A DNA stretch of 18,458 bases, taken from Pigoraptor vietnamica (Eukaryota > Opisthokonta > Filasterea). The stretch covers positions 1 through 18,458 of the forward strand of contig CALSCQ010002850.1 in assembly GCA_943704525.1 (NCBI GenBank), in the 5' to 3' direction. The position numbers and the translations under genes were made by a program. Under the pieces are notes generated by a model that had not been told where the DNA came from, made no database searches, and was given only the letters and a program-made list of their open reading frames with translations. Shown piece after piece: positions 9,553 through 18,458 of this stretch; the first letter of the stretch is position 1, and each line of letters starts with the position of its first letter.

Positions 9553-11190
9553 TCAGAGACACACACAGATACGCGCAATTCACATACACAAACAAACGCA
9601 CACACAAAACTGACGCAAATGCATGGCGCGCGCCACCCACATGGACATGAGCGTCGGCGGGACCCCGAGGGCGGTGCATATGCCCACAGACATCACCATC
9701 GAACAAAAGACAATGACGACGGCCGTGAATCCCAGCCCAAACTTCGACTTGACAAGGTGGAACTTGCCAATCGAGAACGAAATGTACAGAAACACGATCG
9801 CGTAGCTCAGCACGAGAAACCACACGTCGGCGCTCCCCCGCTCCTCGTCGCGGAACTCGTAGTACACGCGCGCCGACGGACGCGCATACCGATCACGTGA
9901 CAGCATGTCGGCCGCGCCCTCGACGGGGAAGACGGGCTGCGCGTCCACACTCAGAGCGCGCTTCGAAAACAGGTCCCGGGGAAGGGACGACAGAAATTGG
10001 CGGAAGAATTCGTGCTCAATTTCGAGCTTCCCCGACGGCATGTGCCTCAGGGCGACGACGATGCACATGGCCCCCGCACCGTACGCCGTGCCGTTTGGGT
10101 GGCGCCGAACGTCCCACACCACGGCGTCTGAGAGAGACAAGGCAGTCACAATCACGCATGCGTAGAGGCATAGCACACATACGCAACACTAAATGCGCAC
10201 ACAACACACCGCACACACGCACCGCACGCACACACGCAGACACACACGCACACACGCACACACACATACACGCGCACTACATCACACACATACACACGCA
10301 TCACACACACGCACACCTGCGACGGCCCTCGCTGTGGCGTCCCTTCCCGGTCGCTCGCCACTCAGCATGACGGCAAGGTCGGCGTCGGCGTCAAAGCGCG
10401 CGAGACTGTGGCCAAATACATCGCCCGCAGAAACCACTGCGCAGTCCTCGCCCGGCTGGTGGAAACAAAACTCGGAAAGGCCGTACGTCGAACCCGCGAC
10501 CGACGCACGAAACGCGCGCAGCCTATCCACAATCGCCGTCGACAGGGCGACAGCATCCTTCGTCAGAACACCGCGATCCACGCGCGCGGGCTTCGTGCCG
10601 ACGGAGAGATTGGGCTGCGCCTGCGTCGCATGCGAAAGCCCGTCCGGCGGCACGCTCGCGTTGGCAGCAATGACAAAGTGCCTCAGTCGCGCGGCGGGAA
10701 ACGAGCCATAACTGTCCACGAACGCAGCCTCGGACGCCGCGTCTGTGTCAAACGGTGCCGACCACTGCCGAGGCGAAGCACGTTACAACGAAGCTCTCGA
10801 CTGCAGCGCACCCCTAGACAACGTCGGACATCATAACACAACCAACGGACTGTCAATTGCTGTGTCGTAGTCATCACTCACCTTGGTCGGCAGAGGGTCT
10901 TGACTCGATGTGAACACGTGCTCGAGGTATGGCACCGCGCAAAGGACAATCACGACTGCGAGCGACGCCAATGGTCAGTGCGCAAAGCCTCGCAGAGTAG
11001 CGAGTTATGGCATTTGCGACAGGCGTTACACGGAAAGTCAAGATAAAAGCACTGAGGTACGTACGCGACACTGTCCCAAAAAACAACGCCCGTGAAACAC
11101 ACCTTGCACCGCGAGGATGACCTTGAGTGGGTGCGAGGCGCAGAACAGCCCGTACCGATAGTACAGGCGACCAACGGCAACGCGCCACAT
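6413..11190 (-). CDS. SCAP: SREBP cleavage-activating protein (SCAP), sterol-sensing domain plus WD40, nine exons
   Basis: SCAP is a polytopic ER protein that escorts SREBP to the Golgi when sterols are low. Minus-strand exons: 11190-11103, 10955-10882, 10764-10317, 10127-9641, 9384-9272, 9184-9090, 8984-8886, 8747-8517 and 8395-6413, giving 3,618 nt and 1,205 aa (human SCAP is 1,279). The N-terminus [16 protein letters not shown] leads to TM1 and a luminal loop (about 55-300). The sterol-sensing domain (about 304-470) contains [55 protein letters not shown] and [20 protein letters not shown] follows: Asp448 and Asp463 match human Asp428 and Asp443, and MELSDL (467-472) matches the Sec24-binding MELADL. 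Further TM segments lie at about 539-558 and 656-676. WD repeats occupy about 725-1110 ([27 protein letters not shown]), split by a Pro/Ser-rich insert at about 796-908. The start is the ATG whose position matches animal SCAP. The whole WD region lies in one 1,983-nt exon. Identification is firm; exon edges were read by eye. Confidence 0.93.
8430..8500 (-). repeat. GT-rich tract (sense) in SCAP intron 8
   Basis: CACA/CACG repeats on the plus strand read as GT in the SCAP pre-mRNA. They lie between the donor at 8516 and the acceptor before 8395. Confidence 0.85.
8741..8817 (-). repeat. Tandem duplication spanning the SCAP intron 7 3' splice site
   Basis: 8741-8771 and 8787-8817 match at 27 of 31 positions, 46 nt apart. 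Each copy carries CGCAG followed by CTGTCGG on the minus strand, so the acceptor and the first codons of exon 8 exist twice. The copy nearer the exon (exon start 8747) gives the conserved LSDL. The upstream copy would run into TAA after seven codons. Confidence 0.85.
9504..9605 (-). repeat. (GT)n microsatellite (sense) in SCAP intron 5 region
   Basis: A pure CA run on the plus strand at about 9512-9548, followed by imperfect CA units, sits in the 256-nt intron between SCAP exons 4 and 5 (donor 9640, acceptor before 9384). Confidence 0.9.
10196..10316 (-). repeat. GT-rich tract (sense) in SCAP intron 3
   Basis: CA/CACG repeats on the plus strand fill most of the 189-nt intron between SCAP exons 3 and 4. 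The tract begins almost at the donor (10316). Confidence 0.9.
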
Positions 11191-11877
11191 GGCCCCACCG
11201 GCCCTCGCGGGGCGCACGCACTCGCTCACGTGCGCACTTGCTGATCGGACATGTCACACGCGCCCATTGACAGTCTTGAACGTCACACAGACGACGGAGG
11301 AAAGTACGATCGGTGGATCGGCGCACCCTGAGAGCCCACTTATAACCACATCAAAAGTGATGACGTGGCCGATGCGAGTGCGTGTGCGCGCGCACAACAG
11401 CGCCGTGGCGGGTGTAGGCAGTCTTTCTGTGTGTGCGTATGTGCGTGCCTGATTGGGGCCACTGCAGTTTTTGCGTGTGTGTGGCAGTGGACGCACGCGG
11501 CGGGAAGCGCTTTTAGCCGGCAAAATGGGGCAAATACCCTGGATGTAATACGTCACCACAAATACATACATGGAAATATTTGGACCATAGTTACAATATA
11601 TGGAAGTAAAAGTTATTGTATAGATATATGAGTCTAAAAATTTACACAAATACTTAAATAGGTGATTATTGTCCTCACAATAGTACTATTTATATATATT
11701 GAAAAACGAGTACGATAGTTTTGTACAATTTGGCCAGATTTCTAATTCATGACCCTCCAACAGGCATCTCCATGACAACTCTCTTTGGCGCAATACTGAC
11801 CGTTGAGTGAAGAGTCTCAACAGGAGTGCATCTCAGGCCCTCGCAGGTGTGCCCAACACTTTTCCTGTGCCGCCAAC
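11191..11877. promoter_or_regulatory. Divergent promoter region of SCAP and DRC10
   Basis: The two ATGs are 687 nt apart and point away from each other. Visible elements are a TGACGTGG ATF/CREB-like sequence near 11360, an E2F-like GGCGGGAA at 11499-11506, and an AT-rich island from about 11545 to 11750. No exon is supported. Which elements serve which gene is not determinable from sequence. Confidence 0.5.
11545..11750. other. AT-rich island in the SCAP-DRC10 intergenic region
   Basis: About 200 nt of strongly AT-rich sequence (for example TTTATATATATTG near 11690-11702) sit within otherwise GC-rich DNA. Edges are abrupt on both sides. I see no open frame, terminal inverted repeats or target-site duplication. 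It could be a nucleosome-free core promoter, inserted organellar DNA or a decayed mobile element. Confidence 0.7.
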
Positions 11878-14299
11878 ATGGCGGGAACGGAGGGCGCAGA
11901 CGCACCGGCGGTGCCGACACCGCCAACAAGCACAAAGCCCCTCACGCGACGGCCGGCGCCGGTGGCCAAGAATGCGGCGTCGACGAGCAAGGCGGCGGCT
12001 AAGAATCCGTTTAACCTGTTCGACACTTCGCGCAAGAAGCTCACGAATGTCGAGGCGCAGCGCGTCATGTCGGTGCTCGATGAGACGCTGAAGAAGGCCG
12101 AGATTGTGTCGGTGGCGGTGAAGGTCGCCGGGTCGCTCGACAAGCTGTCGTCGAGCCGCTTCCTGACGCACGAGCTGGTCGAGGCGCTGAAGGTCCGTGT
12201 GCATTTCACGCCAACGCACTGCTCTTCAGTGACTTGACTGCGCGTGTGCGCATTTCGACGATCCGTTGGAGTTTGTTGTGGTAGATTGTGAACGTTAGTG
12301 TTGTCTATCGTGCGCTGTTCTGACTTTCGGTCACGTCAATAATACGCAGGACTATGCGAAGAAGGAGGCAAAGTACCGATCGCACGAACCACGCGTGCCA
12401 CGCGACGAGGTCGAATGGGCTGAAATCACCCAGCAGTTGCGACACTCGACGCGCTCGCTGTGCCGCCTGTTCCTCGCGAACCCGACGGCGCTGGCGGAGG
12501 TCAAGGGGCTCGTCGGCGGCGGTTCTCCTGCGTGCGAGAGCTTTCTGGAGGCGCTTGCGGAGCTCAAGGGCGTTGTGTACGAGCGGCTGTTGACGACGGT
12601 GGAGGAGGAGCGTGAGCGGCAGTCGTACATGGCGCTGATTGCGGCGCGCGAGAAGAAGTCGACGGAGGAAGTGGAAAAGCTGCAGGCGGACTTGTTTGAG
12701 GCCAAACAGGAGGGCAACAGGGAAATTTCAAAGCGAAAGGACAACATTCGCAAGCTCAAGGTGGGTCATGCTATCTGTATTGTGTGTGTGCTGAAGGTGT
12801 GTGCTGAGGGGCGACTCGATTGATGCCTGGCGTGCCTGTCTGCGCATGTCGGTTGCTGCTGTGCGTTCTCATTGCGTCGGAGGGGAAGTGTGGAAAATGC
12901 GTGCGTGCGTGCGTGCCCATGTGGGCGCTTGGTCGTCCCGTGCGCTCGGAGAACTGAGGCGCTGGTCCCTGTGCTATTGTGCATTGCAGGAGGACATTCA
13001 GGAGATAAAGACGCACACGGCCGAAGCGAACAAGCGAATGGACAAGGAGTCGCGCGCGAAGGAACTCGCCGAGCAGAAGATATTCAGCGAGAAGGTACGT
13101 AGCCCGTATTCAGTGAAAGTCTGTCCTTTGATGCGTGTGCGTGTGTGTGTATGCGTTTGTGTGTGCGCGTGTGTGTCGTGTGCGTATGAATATGCGCGTG
13201 CGTGTGCCCGTTGCATGTGCGTTACATGTCTTTATCGTCCCCTTGGCACATTGCTAATTTTATCCGCGTGTCTGTTGCAGGAGGAGGCGCTGCTCGAGAG
13301 CATTGCCCAGCTGAAGCACCAGCTGGAGGCCACGACGCACAACGACCGCGAGAACGAGCTCTCGCTTCGCAAGCGAAAGGCGAAGATTGAGACGGAAGTG
13401 GAGAACTGGATCACAAAGTACGACCAGGACATGGGCGAGAAGCAGGACGAGCTCGAGGACATTCAGGTGCGTTGCGCGTGACGCTGCGGTGTTGCGAGGT
13501 TGCGTCGGTGTGTATGCGTGCGATGCGCTGTGTGTGCACCCGCATGTTTTCGTGAAGCATTCATGTTATCGTGAAGTATTGCGCATGTGGTATGTGTCTT
13601 TGTGCGGCGAGTGTCGTTGCGTTCGTGCTGACTCACGCGTCTTGTTTTTTCCCCAAAGGCCATCTACGACGACGAGAAGCACCAGCTTGCGGAGCTCGAG
13701 CAGCGCTTTTCCGAGCTTGAGGTCGAATACCTTGGCATTGTGGAGGAGCGCCGCGTGGAACAGATGAAGAAGGAGGTGCGTCGATGGCCATTTTTCGGAC
13801 ACTCCCTCTCTAGTGTCCCCGTTCCGCTTCGCCACATTATCCCGTGTTGTTCAATGACTTTTCTCTCCGCACTATTACCGAACGCTATGCGTCGCGGGTG
13901 TCCGCTCAGTGTTAACGCTGTCGCTGTCGCATTTCGCCGCGCAGGAGGCCGAGCGGCAGATGGCAATGCTAGTGAAGGCGGCGACGCTTATCCAGGCCGT
14001 GTGGCGCGGCTACCGCTGCCGCAGGGAGATGAAGCGCAAGAAAGGAAAGAAGGCCAAGGGAAAGGGATCGGTGGGTGCTTTGTCTGGCGGTGGCAAACTG
14101 TGGCACTCTGTGCGTTAAGTCTGTATGAGATTTCGCGCGTCTGGGTCGCCCTTTTGTGCCTTTGGGTCGCTGTGGTTGAGTGTAACCGTGTGTCTGCCGG
14201 TTGACGTAGACATCGCTGCCCTTCTTCTTTCATACCGTCGCTTATATTGTGCCTTACACTCGTTCCGTTCGCTCTTCCCAGGGCAAGAAGAAGAAGTAA
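11878..14299 (+). CDS. DRC10: Dynein regulatory complex subunit 10 (DRC10/IQCD), seven exons
   Basis: DRC10 is a coiled-coil subunit of the nexin-dynein regulatory complex linking doublet microtubules in motile cilia. Exons are 11878-12192, 12350-12760, 12990-13094, 13281-13466, 13659-13775, 13945-14070 and 14282-14299, totalling 1,278 nt and 425 aa, close to the human protein's size. All six introns are phase 0. A Pro/Ala/Thr-rich N-terminus (1-45) precedes a helical region with LTNVEAQRVMSVLDETLKKA. A long Glu/Lys-rich coiled coil spans about 190-380. An IQ motif follows, with IQAVWRGYRCRR from residue 394, matching IQxxxRGxxxR for calmodulin or a light chain. The tail is lysine-rich (KKGKKAKGKGSGKKKK), also typical of the family. 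The start is the first in-frame ATG (AACATGG). The last exon codes only GKKKK and stop; retaining intron 6 would instead end at a TAA near 14118. The assignment rests on this N-terminal helix plus coiled-coil plus single C-terminal IQ architecture. Confidence 0.82.
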
Positions 14300-14618
14300 C
14301 CGATTGCAACCAAGCCACTTTTCCTGTTACCCTGTTACATACTCAGCCGTTCTCGTTTTTGCTGCGTCCTGCGCGTGCTGCGTGCGCTATCTTTACGCGT
14401 CGTCGCTGTCCGTTACCGTGTGTGTTGAACATACACGGTTCCATTGTCGTTCCACGCCGAGCCTCAAATGGCACTGCAAGTGCAGTCTTTGTTATTGTCT
14501 TGAAATTGCACAGAAACGCCACGCAATGCAGCACACGCAGCGCGCGCAGGCGAAAATCGATGGGAAGGACAGCTGGGCCTCAATATTTTCCCCAGCTCTC
14601 GCACGAGTATAAAGCCGA
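14300..14618. other. Convergent 3' flanks of DRC10 and NAA10
   Basis: These 319 nt lie between two stop codons on opposite strands. I see no exon, RNA gene or clear AATAAA signal. TATAAAGCC at 14608-14616 is not placed as a promoter for any gene here. Confidence 0.6.
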
Positions 14619-15675
14619 TTAGGCGGGGAGGATGGCGGGGACGTCGCTATGCTTTTCGGTCGGCTGCAGATTGCGGCGCATTGCGAAGGCGTCTTCTCCG
14701 TCGGCGTAGTAGCGGCTCTCAATGTCGTACACAGTGAAACCGAGTGTGTCCCTGCAGCGAGCACGCCCATGTCAGCGCAACAATCGACGTCGATGATGTG
14801 GGGAAGCGTTCAAGAGTGAGAAGTGGACGGCAGAACAACCACAGGGGGAGTGATCGTGAGAGATGGCTAACAGATGAGTCGGAGTGTGGGACGATACAAC
14901 AAACGAAGAGAGACAAAGAACAACGGCAGATATAGGAGAGTAGGGAAGTCTGACTGACAAATGGCGCCACACAGCCACAGAGGGACGGAGAGGAGGGGCC
15001 AAGGCAAGCACTGCACGGTCAGTGAACGCGGGCGTGGTGTAGAGGTGCATAGAGAAGAACGACGAAGGCAGCAAGAGACAACACAGAGGGAGAATGAAGA
15101 ACAACGAAGGCAGTAAGCAACGTCATGAACGGGGGGCGTGGTGTAGAGGTGGATAGAGAGGGGCCGCCAAGGCAAGCGACGCAAGTCAGTGAATGCGGGG
15201 CGTGGGGACGGCGCATTACGCACTTGTAGAGGTGGAGGGCGGCGCGGTTGCTGCGGCGCACGTGGAGGGACATGTACTTGGCATTGAAGGACTCGACCAT
15301 GCTCTTGCTCGCCTGGGGAGGGAACAGAGGACGGTTCAATTGAGTGTGTAACAACAGGCGCCTATGTTGGCCCCCGGAGCGACAACAGACGAGAAATTAG
15401 AGCAGCTGTACGAGCCTGTGACAGCAAGCCCCGCTGATACCACCGCAACCCTCGCATCACCCTTGCACTTCACCTGCTCCATCAGCTTCTGCGCAAGGCC
15501 CAGTCGCCGGTGGGACCTGCAAGCGACAGTGTCACAAAGGACATACTCTCTCCCGTCCTCGTGCTCTCCGCACTGGCTCATACAAATTCACCCGCGACAC
15601 ACAAAGTATTCTCTCAATGCTCTCTCTCCACCCGCGCCCCGCACACACACTCTCTCGCACACACACACACACACA

Positions 15676-15715
<40 letters not shown>

Positions 15716-16482
15716 CACACACACACACACACACCACGCACATACGCACGCACGCAAGAGGCACTCCCTAAGACACACCGAAGGACGGCAATGGACGTGA
15801 TGTGTCCGTGGGGCTCCTCGCTCGGGTCCTCTTCCATCTTGGCGAGCACATAGCCCACGATGCGCCCTCGCTCATCCTCCGCAACGTAAGACAGCTGCAA
15901 CAGCGCGCGAGGGCATCAGCGCAACGCATGTATATGTGCGCAAAAAACGAAGACTCATGTTTCATACAGCTGCAACAGCACGCGAGGGCATCAGCGCAAC
16001 GCATGTATATGTGCGCAAAAAACGAAGACTCATGCCCTCGCCAACATAAGACAGCCGCAACAGCACGGAGGGCGGTCAGTGCAACGAATGTACGCAAACT
16101 AGAGACGCACGCACATGCACGTGGGCACACGTATAGCCAGGACGTGCCATTTGCATACACGCGAGTGTGACAGAGACAGACACGCGCCACCTCACAGCCC
16201 TTGCGCATTTGACGGGAGCAACAACATAAGAAGAGGCGCACGCAACAACACATACATTTGCATGCACACAGTTTGGACAGACATGGCAGCGGATGTGTGC
16301 CAAGTGTAGGCGTGGAGTGTGCCACAAACGACATCACATGGTGCGCAGGGGCATCATCCCACCTGCGGCCACGAAAGCGCGTGGTAAAAGTAGTACTTCA
16401 TCTGGTAATTTTCGGGAAGGCACAGCAGATTCGCGTGCTGCATGTTCATGAGATCGTCCGGGGTCGCGCGTCGCACGTTCAT
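14619..16482 (-). CDS. NAA10: N-alpha-acetyltransferase 10 (ARD1), NatA catalytic subunit, five exons
   Basis: NAA10 transfers acetyl from acetyl-CoA to the N-terminus of nascent proteins, normally with NAA15 on the ribosome. Minus-strand exons are 16482-16363, 15894-15779, 15516-15474, 15312-15224 and 14751-14619, totalling 501 nt and 166 aa. The GNAT domain is almost collinear with the human enzyme: [20 protein letters not shown] (1-20), [13 protein letters not shown] (22-34, with the catalytic-loop Glu24), [39 protein letters not shown] (acetyl-CoA motif Arg82-x-x-Gly85-x-Ala87), [20 protein letters not shown] and [11 protein letters not shown] (137-147). It stops about 20 residues after the domain, lacking the long acidic tail of animal and yeast NAA10. 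The ATG context is TCGAGAAAATG. Introns 1 and 4 are unusually long (468 and 472 nt) and carry local duplications of splice-junction sequence; intron 2 holds a GT tract (sense). It is divergent from the UPRT gene. Identification is firm. Confidence 0.96.
14998..15234 (-). repeat. Degenerate repeats of an exon-end sequence within NAA10 intron 4
   Basis: The exon 4 end (plus strand TGTAGAGGTGG, from 15225) recurs inside the intron from 15142 and, as TGTAGAGGTGC, from 15038. Following GGCGTGG-type and GCCAAGGCAAGC blocks are also repeated (14998-15009 and about 15166-15177). The intron copies have lost the GT donor. Confidence 0.75.
15643..15734 (-). repeat. (GT)n microsatellite (sense) in NAA10 intron 2
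   Basis: A nearly pure CA tract on the plus strand, with single interruptions, lies between the donor at 15778 and the acceptor before 15516. It reads GU in the NAA10 transcript. Confidence 0.93.
15892..16085 (-). repeat. Three-copy tandem repeat including the NAA10 intron 1 3' splice site
   Basis: Copies begin at about 15892, 15967 and 16052 (periods 75 and 85 nt). The first two are nearly identical over about 65 nt. On the minus strand each has GTTGCAG/CTGT-like sequence equal to the real acceptor and exon 2 start; the third copy has lost the AG. The third copy's flank also resembles the first codons of exon 2. Confidence 0.88.
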
Positions 16483-17056
16483 TTTCTCGATAGCTGTGTA
16501 TACGGCGTGTGTGTGTGTGTGTGCGCGCGCGCGCGAGGAGTGTCGTCGTCGGTAAGAAGGGGTGACCGAGAGAGGCTCTCAAAGCGGGACACTTCCAATT
16601 TCGCCAACGTAAGCGACCAACAAGCGGCAACGACTGCTGTGGCTGTAATACAGTATAATGTACGAGGGAAAAGTCCGACATGAAGGTCGGCGGCACGTGT
16701 CATCAGCTGAGATTGACGTGTGCGTCAGACGGACGTCACTTGGCCCACAGCGCCCTGGACCGAGTGTGAGAAATGAAAACGGGATGGCGTTCCTCTCTCG
16801 TTCTTTTTCTGTCGTTGTAGATCCACTTGTCGCTTATCTTCTCTGTGGGTGTGGGGAGAAGGGAAAGAGAAAAGGGTCATTGCAAGAACGAGGGGAGATC
16901 GGCGCGAAGAATAGACATTCGTTATCACTCGCTCGATTGTCAGGTCGCGTGGGCGTGCCCCTTGCTGACCTCTGCCTGCGTTGCGTGCGTGCGCGTGCGT
17001 TCGGCGTATTTCTACGTGCGCGTGTGTGTGGGTGCGTGCGAGTGCGACTCGAGAAA
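16483..17056. promoter_or_regulatory. Divergent promoter region of NAA10 and UPRT
   Basis: These 574 nt separate two ATGs pointing away from each other. They contain a GT/GC-repeat patch (16508-16537), a near E2F-like GCGGGAC at about 16584 and a pyrimidine-rich run at about 16790-16815. No exon or TATA box is supported. Confidence 0.5.
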
Positions 17057-18443
<1,387 letters not shown>

Positions 18444-18458
18444 TGAGCGGATGGAGAT

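Noticed and set aside
6186-11232. CACGTG E-boxes upstream of SCAP and of the orphan gene as SREBP sites
   Set aside because: The hexamer recurs inside coding exons and introns throughout the window, as expected in this GC-rich DNA, so two promoter copies are not informative.

Overview
The window is nuclear DNA from a unicellular eukaryote. Every recognisable gene but one is split by spliceosomal introns of about 75-470 nt. Donors are mostly GTGNGT, acceptors mostly NGCAG or YGCAG, exons are GC-rich, and many introns carry long (GT)n tracts. The organism very probably builds motile flagella, because one gene encodes the axonemal nexin-dynein regulatory complex subunit DRC10. An SCAP-type sterol sensor and an animal-type UPRT homolog fit a free-living flagellate, for example near choanoflagellates or apusomonads. 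I could not identify the species.

Layout, left to right. 123-608 (-): first three exons of an unidentified gene with a CxxC...CxxC zinc-binding module, running off the left edge through a (CT)n intron tract. 609-1341: divergent promoter region with an inverted repeat of E2F-like half-sites. 1342-3969 (+): arrestin-fold protein, 12 exons, one apparently only 7 nt. 3970-4410: convergent 3' flanks. 4411-6075 (-): intronless 554-codon ORF of unknown function. 6413-11190 (-): SCAP (SREBP cleavage-activating protein), nine exons, about 1,205 aa, with sterol-sensing domain, a MELADL-like COPII motif and a C-terminal WD40 region. 11191-11877: divergent promoter region containing a roughly 200-bp AT-rich island. 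11878-14299 (+): DRC10, seven exons, all introns phase 0. 14619-16482 (-): NAA10/ARD1, catalytic subunit of NatA, five exons. 16483-17056: third divergent promoter region. 17057 to the right edge (+): UPRT homolog, five exons visible, 3' end missing.

These are unrelated household genes (membrane trafficking/signalling, sterol homeostasis, axoneme, N-terminal acetylation, pyrimidine metabolism), not an operon or a dedicated multi-gene system. I found no CRISPR array, rRNA, tRNA or recognisable transposon. The noteworthy features are gene-structural: a 7-nt microexon, local duplications that copy splice junctions in two genes, sense-strand polarity of intronic GT tracts, a stop-free 87-nt intron inside the sterol-sensing domain, and the intronless orphan ORF. 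All exon boundaries were inferred by reading splice signals, phase and family conservation by eye. No alignment or transcript data were available.
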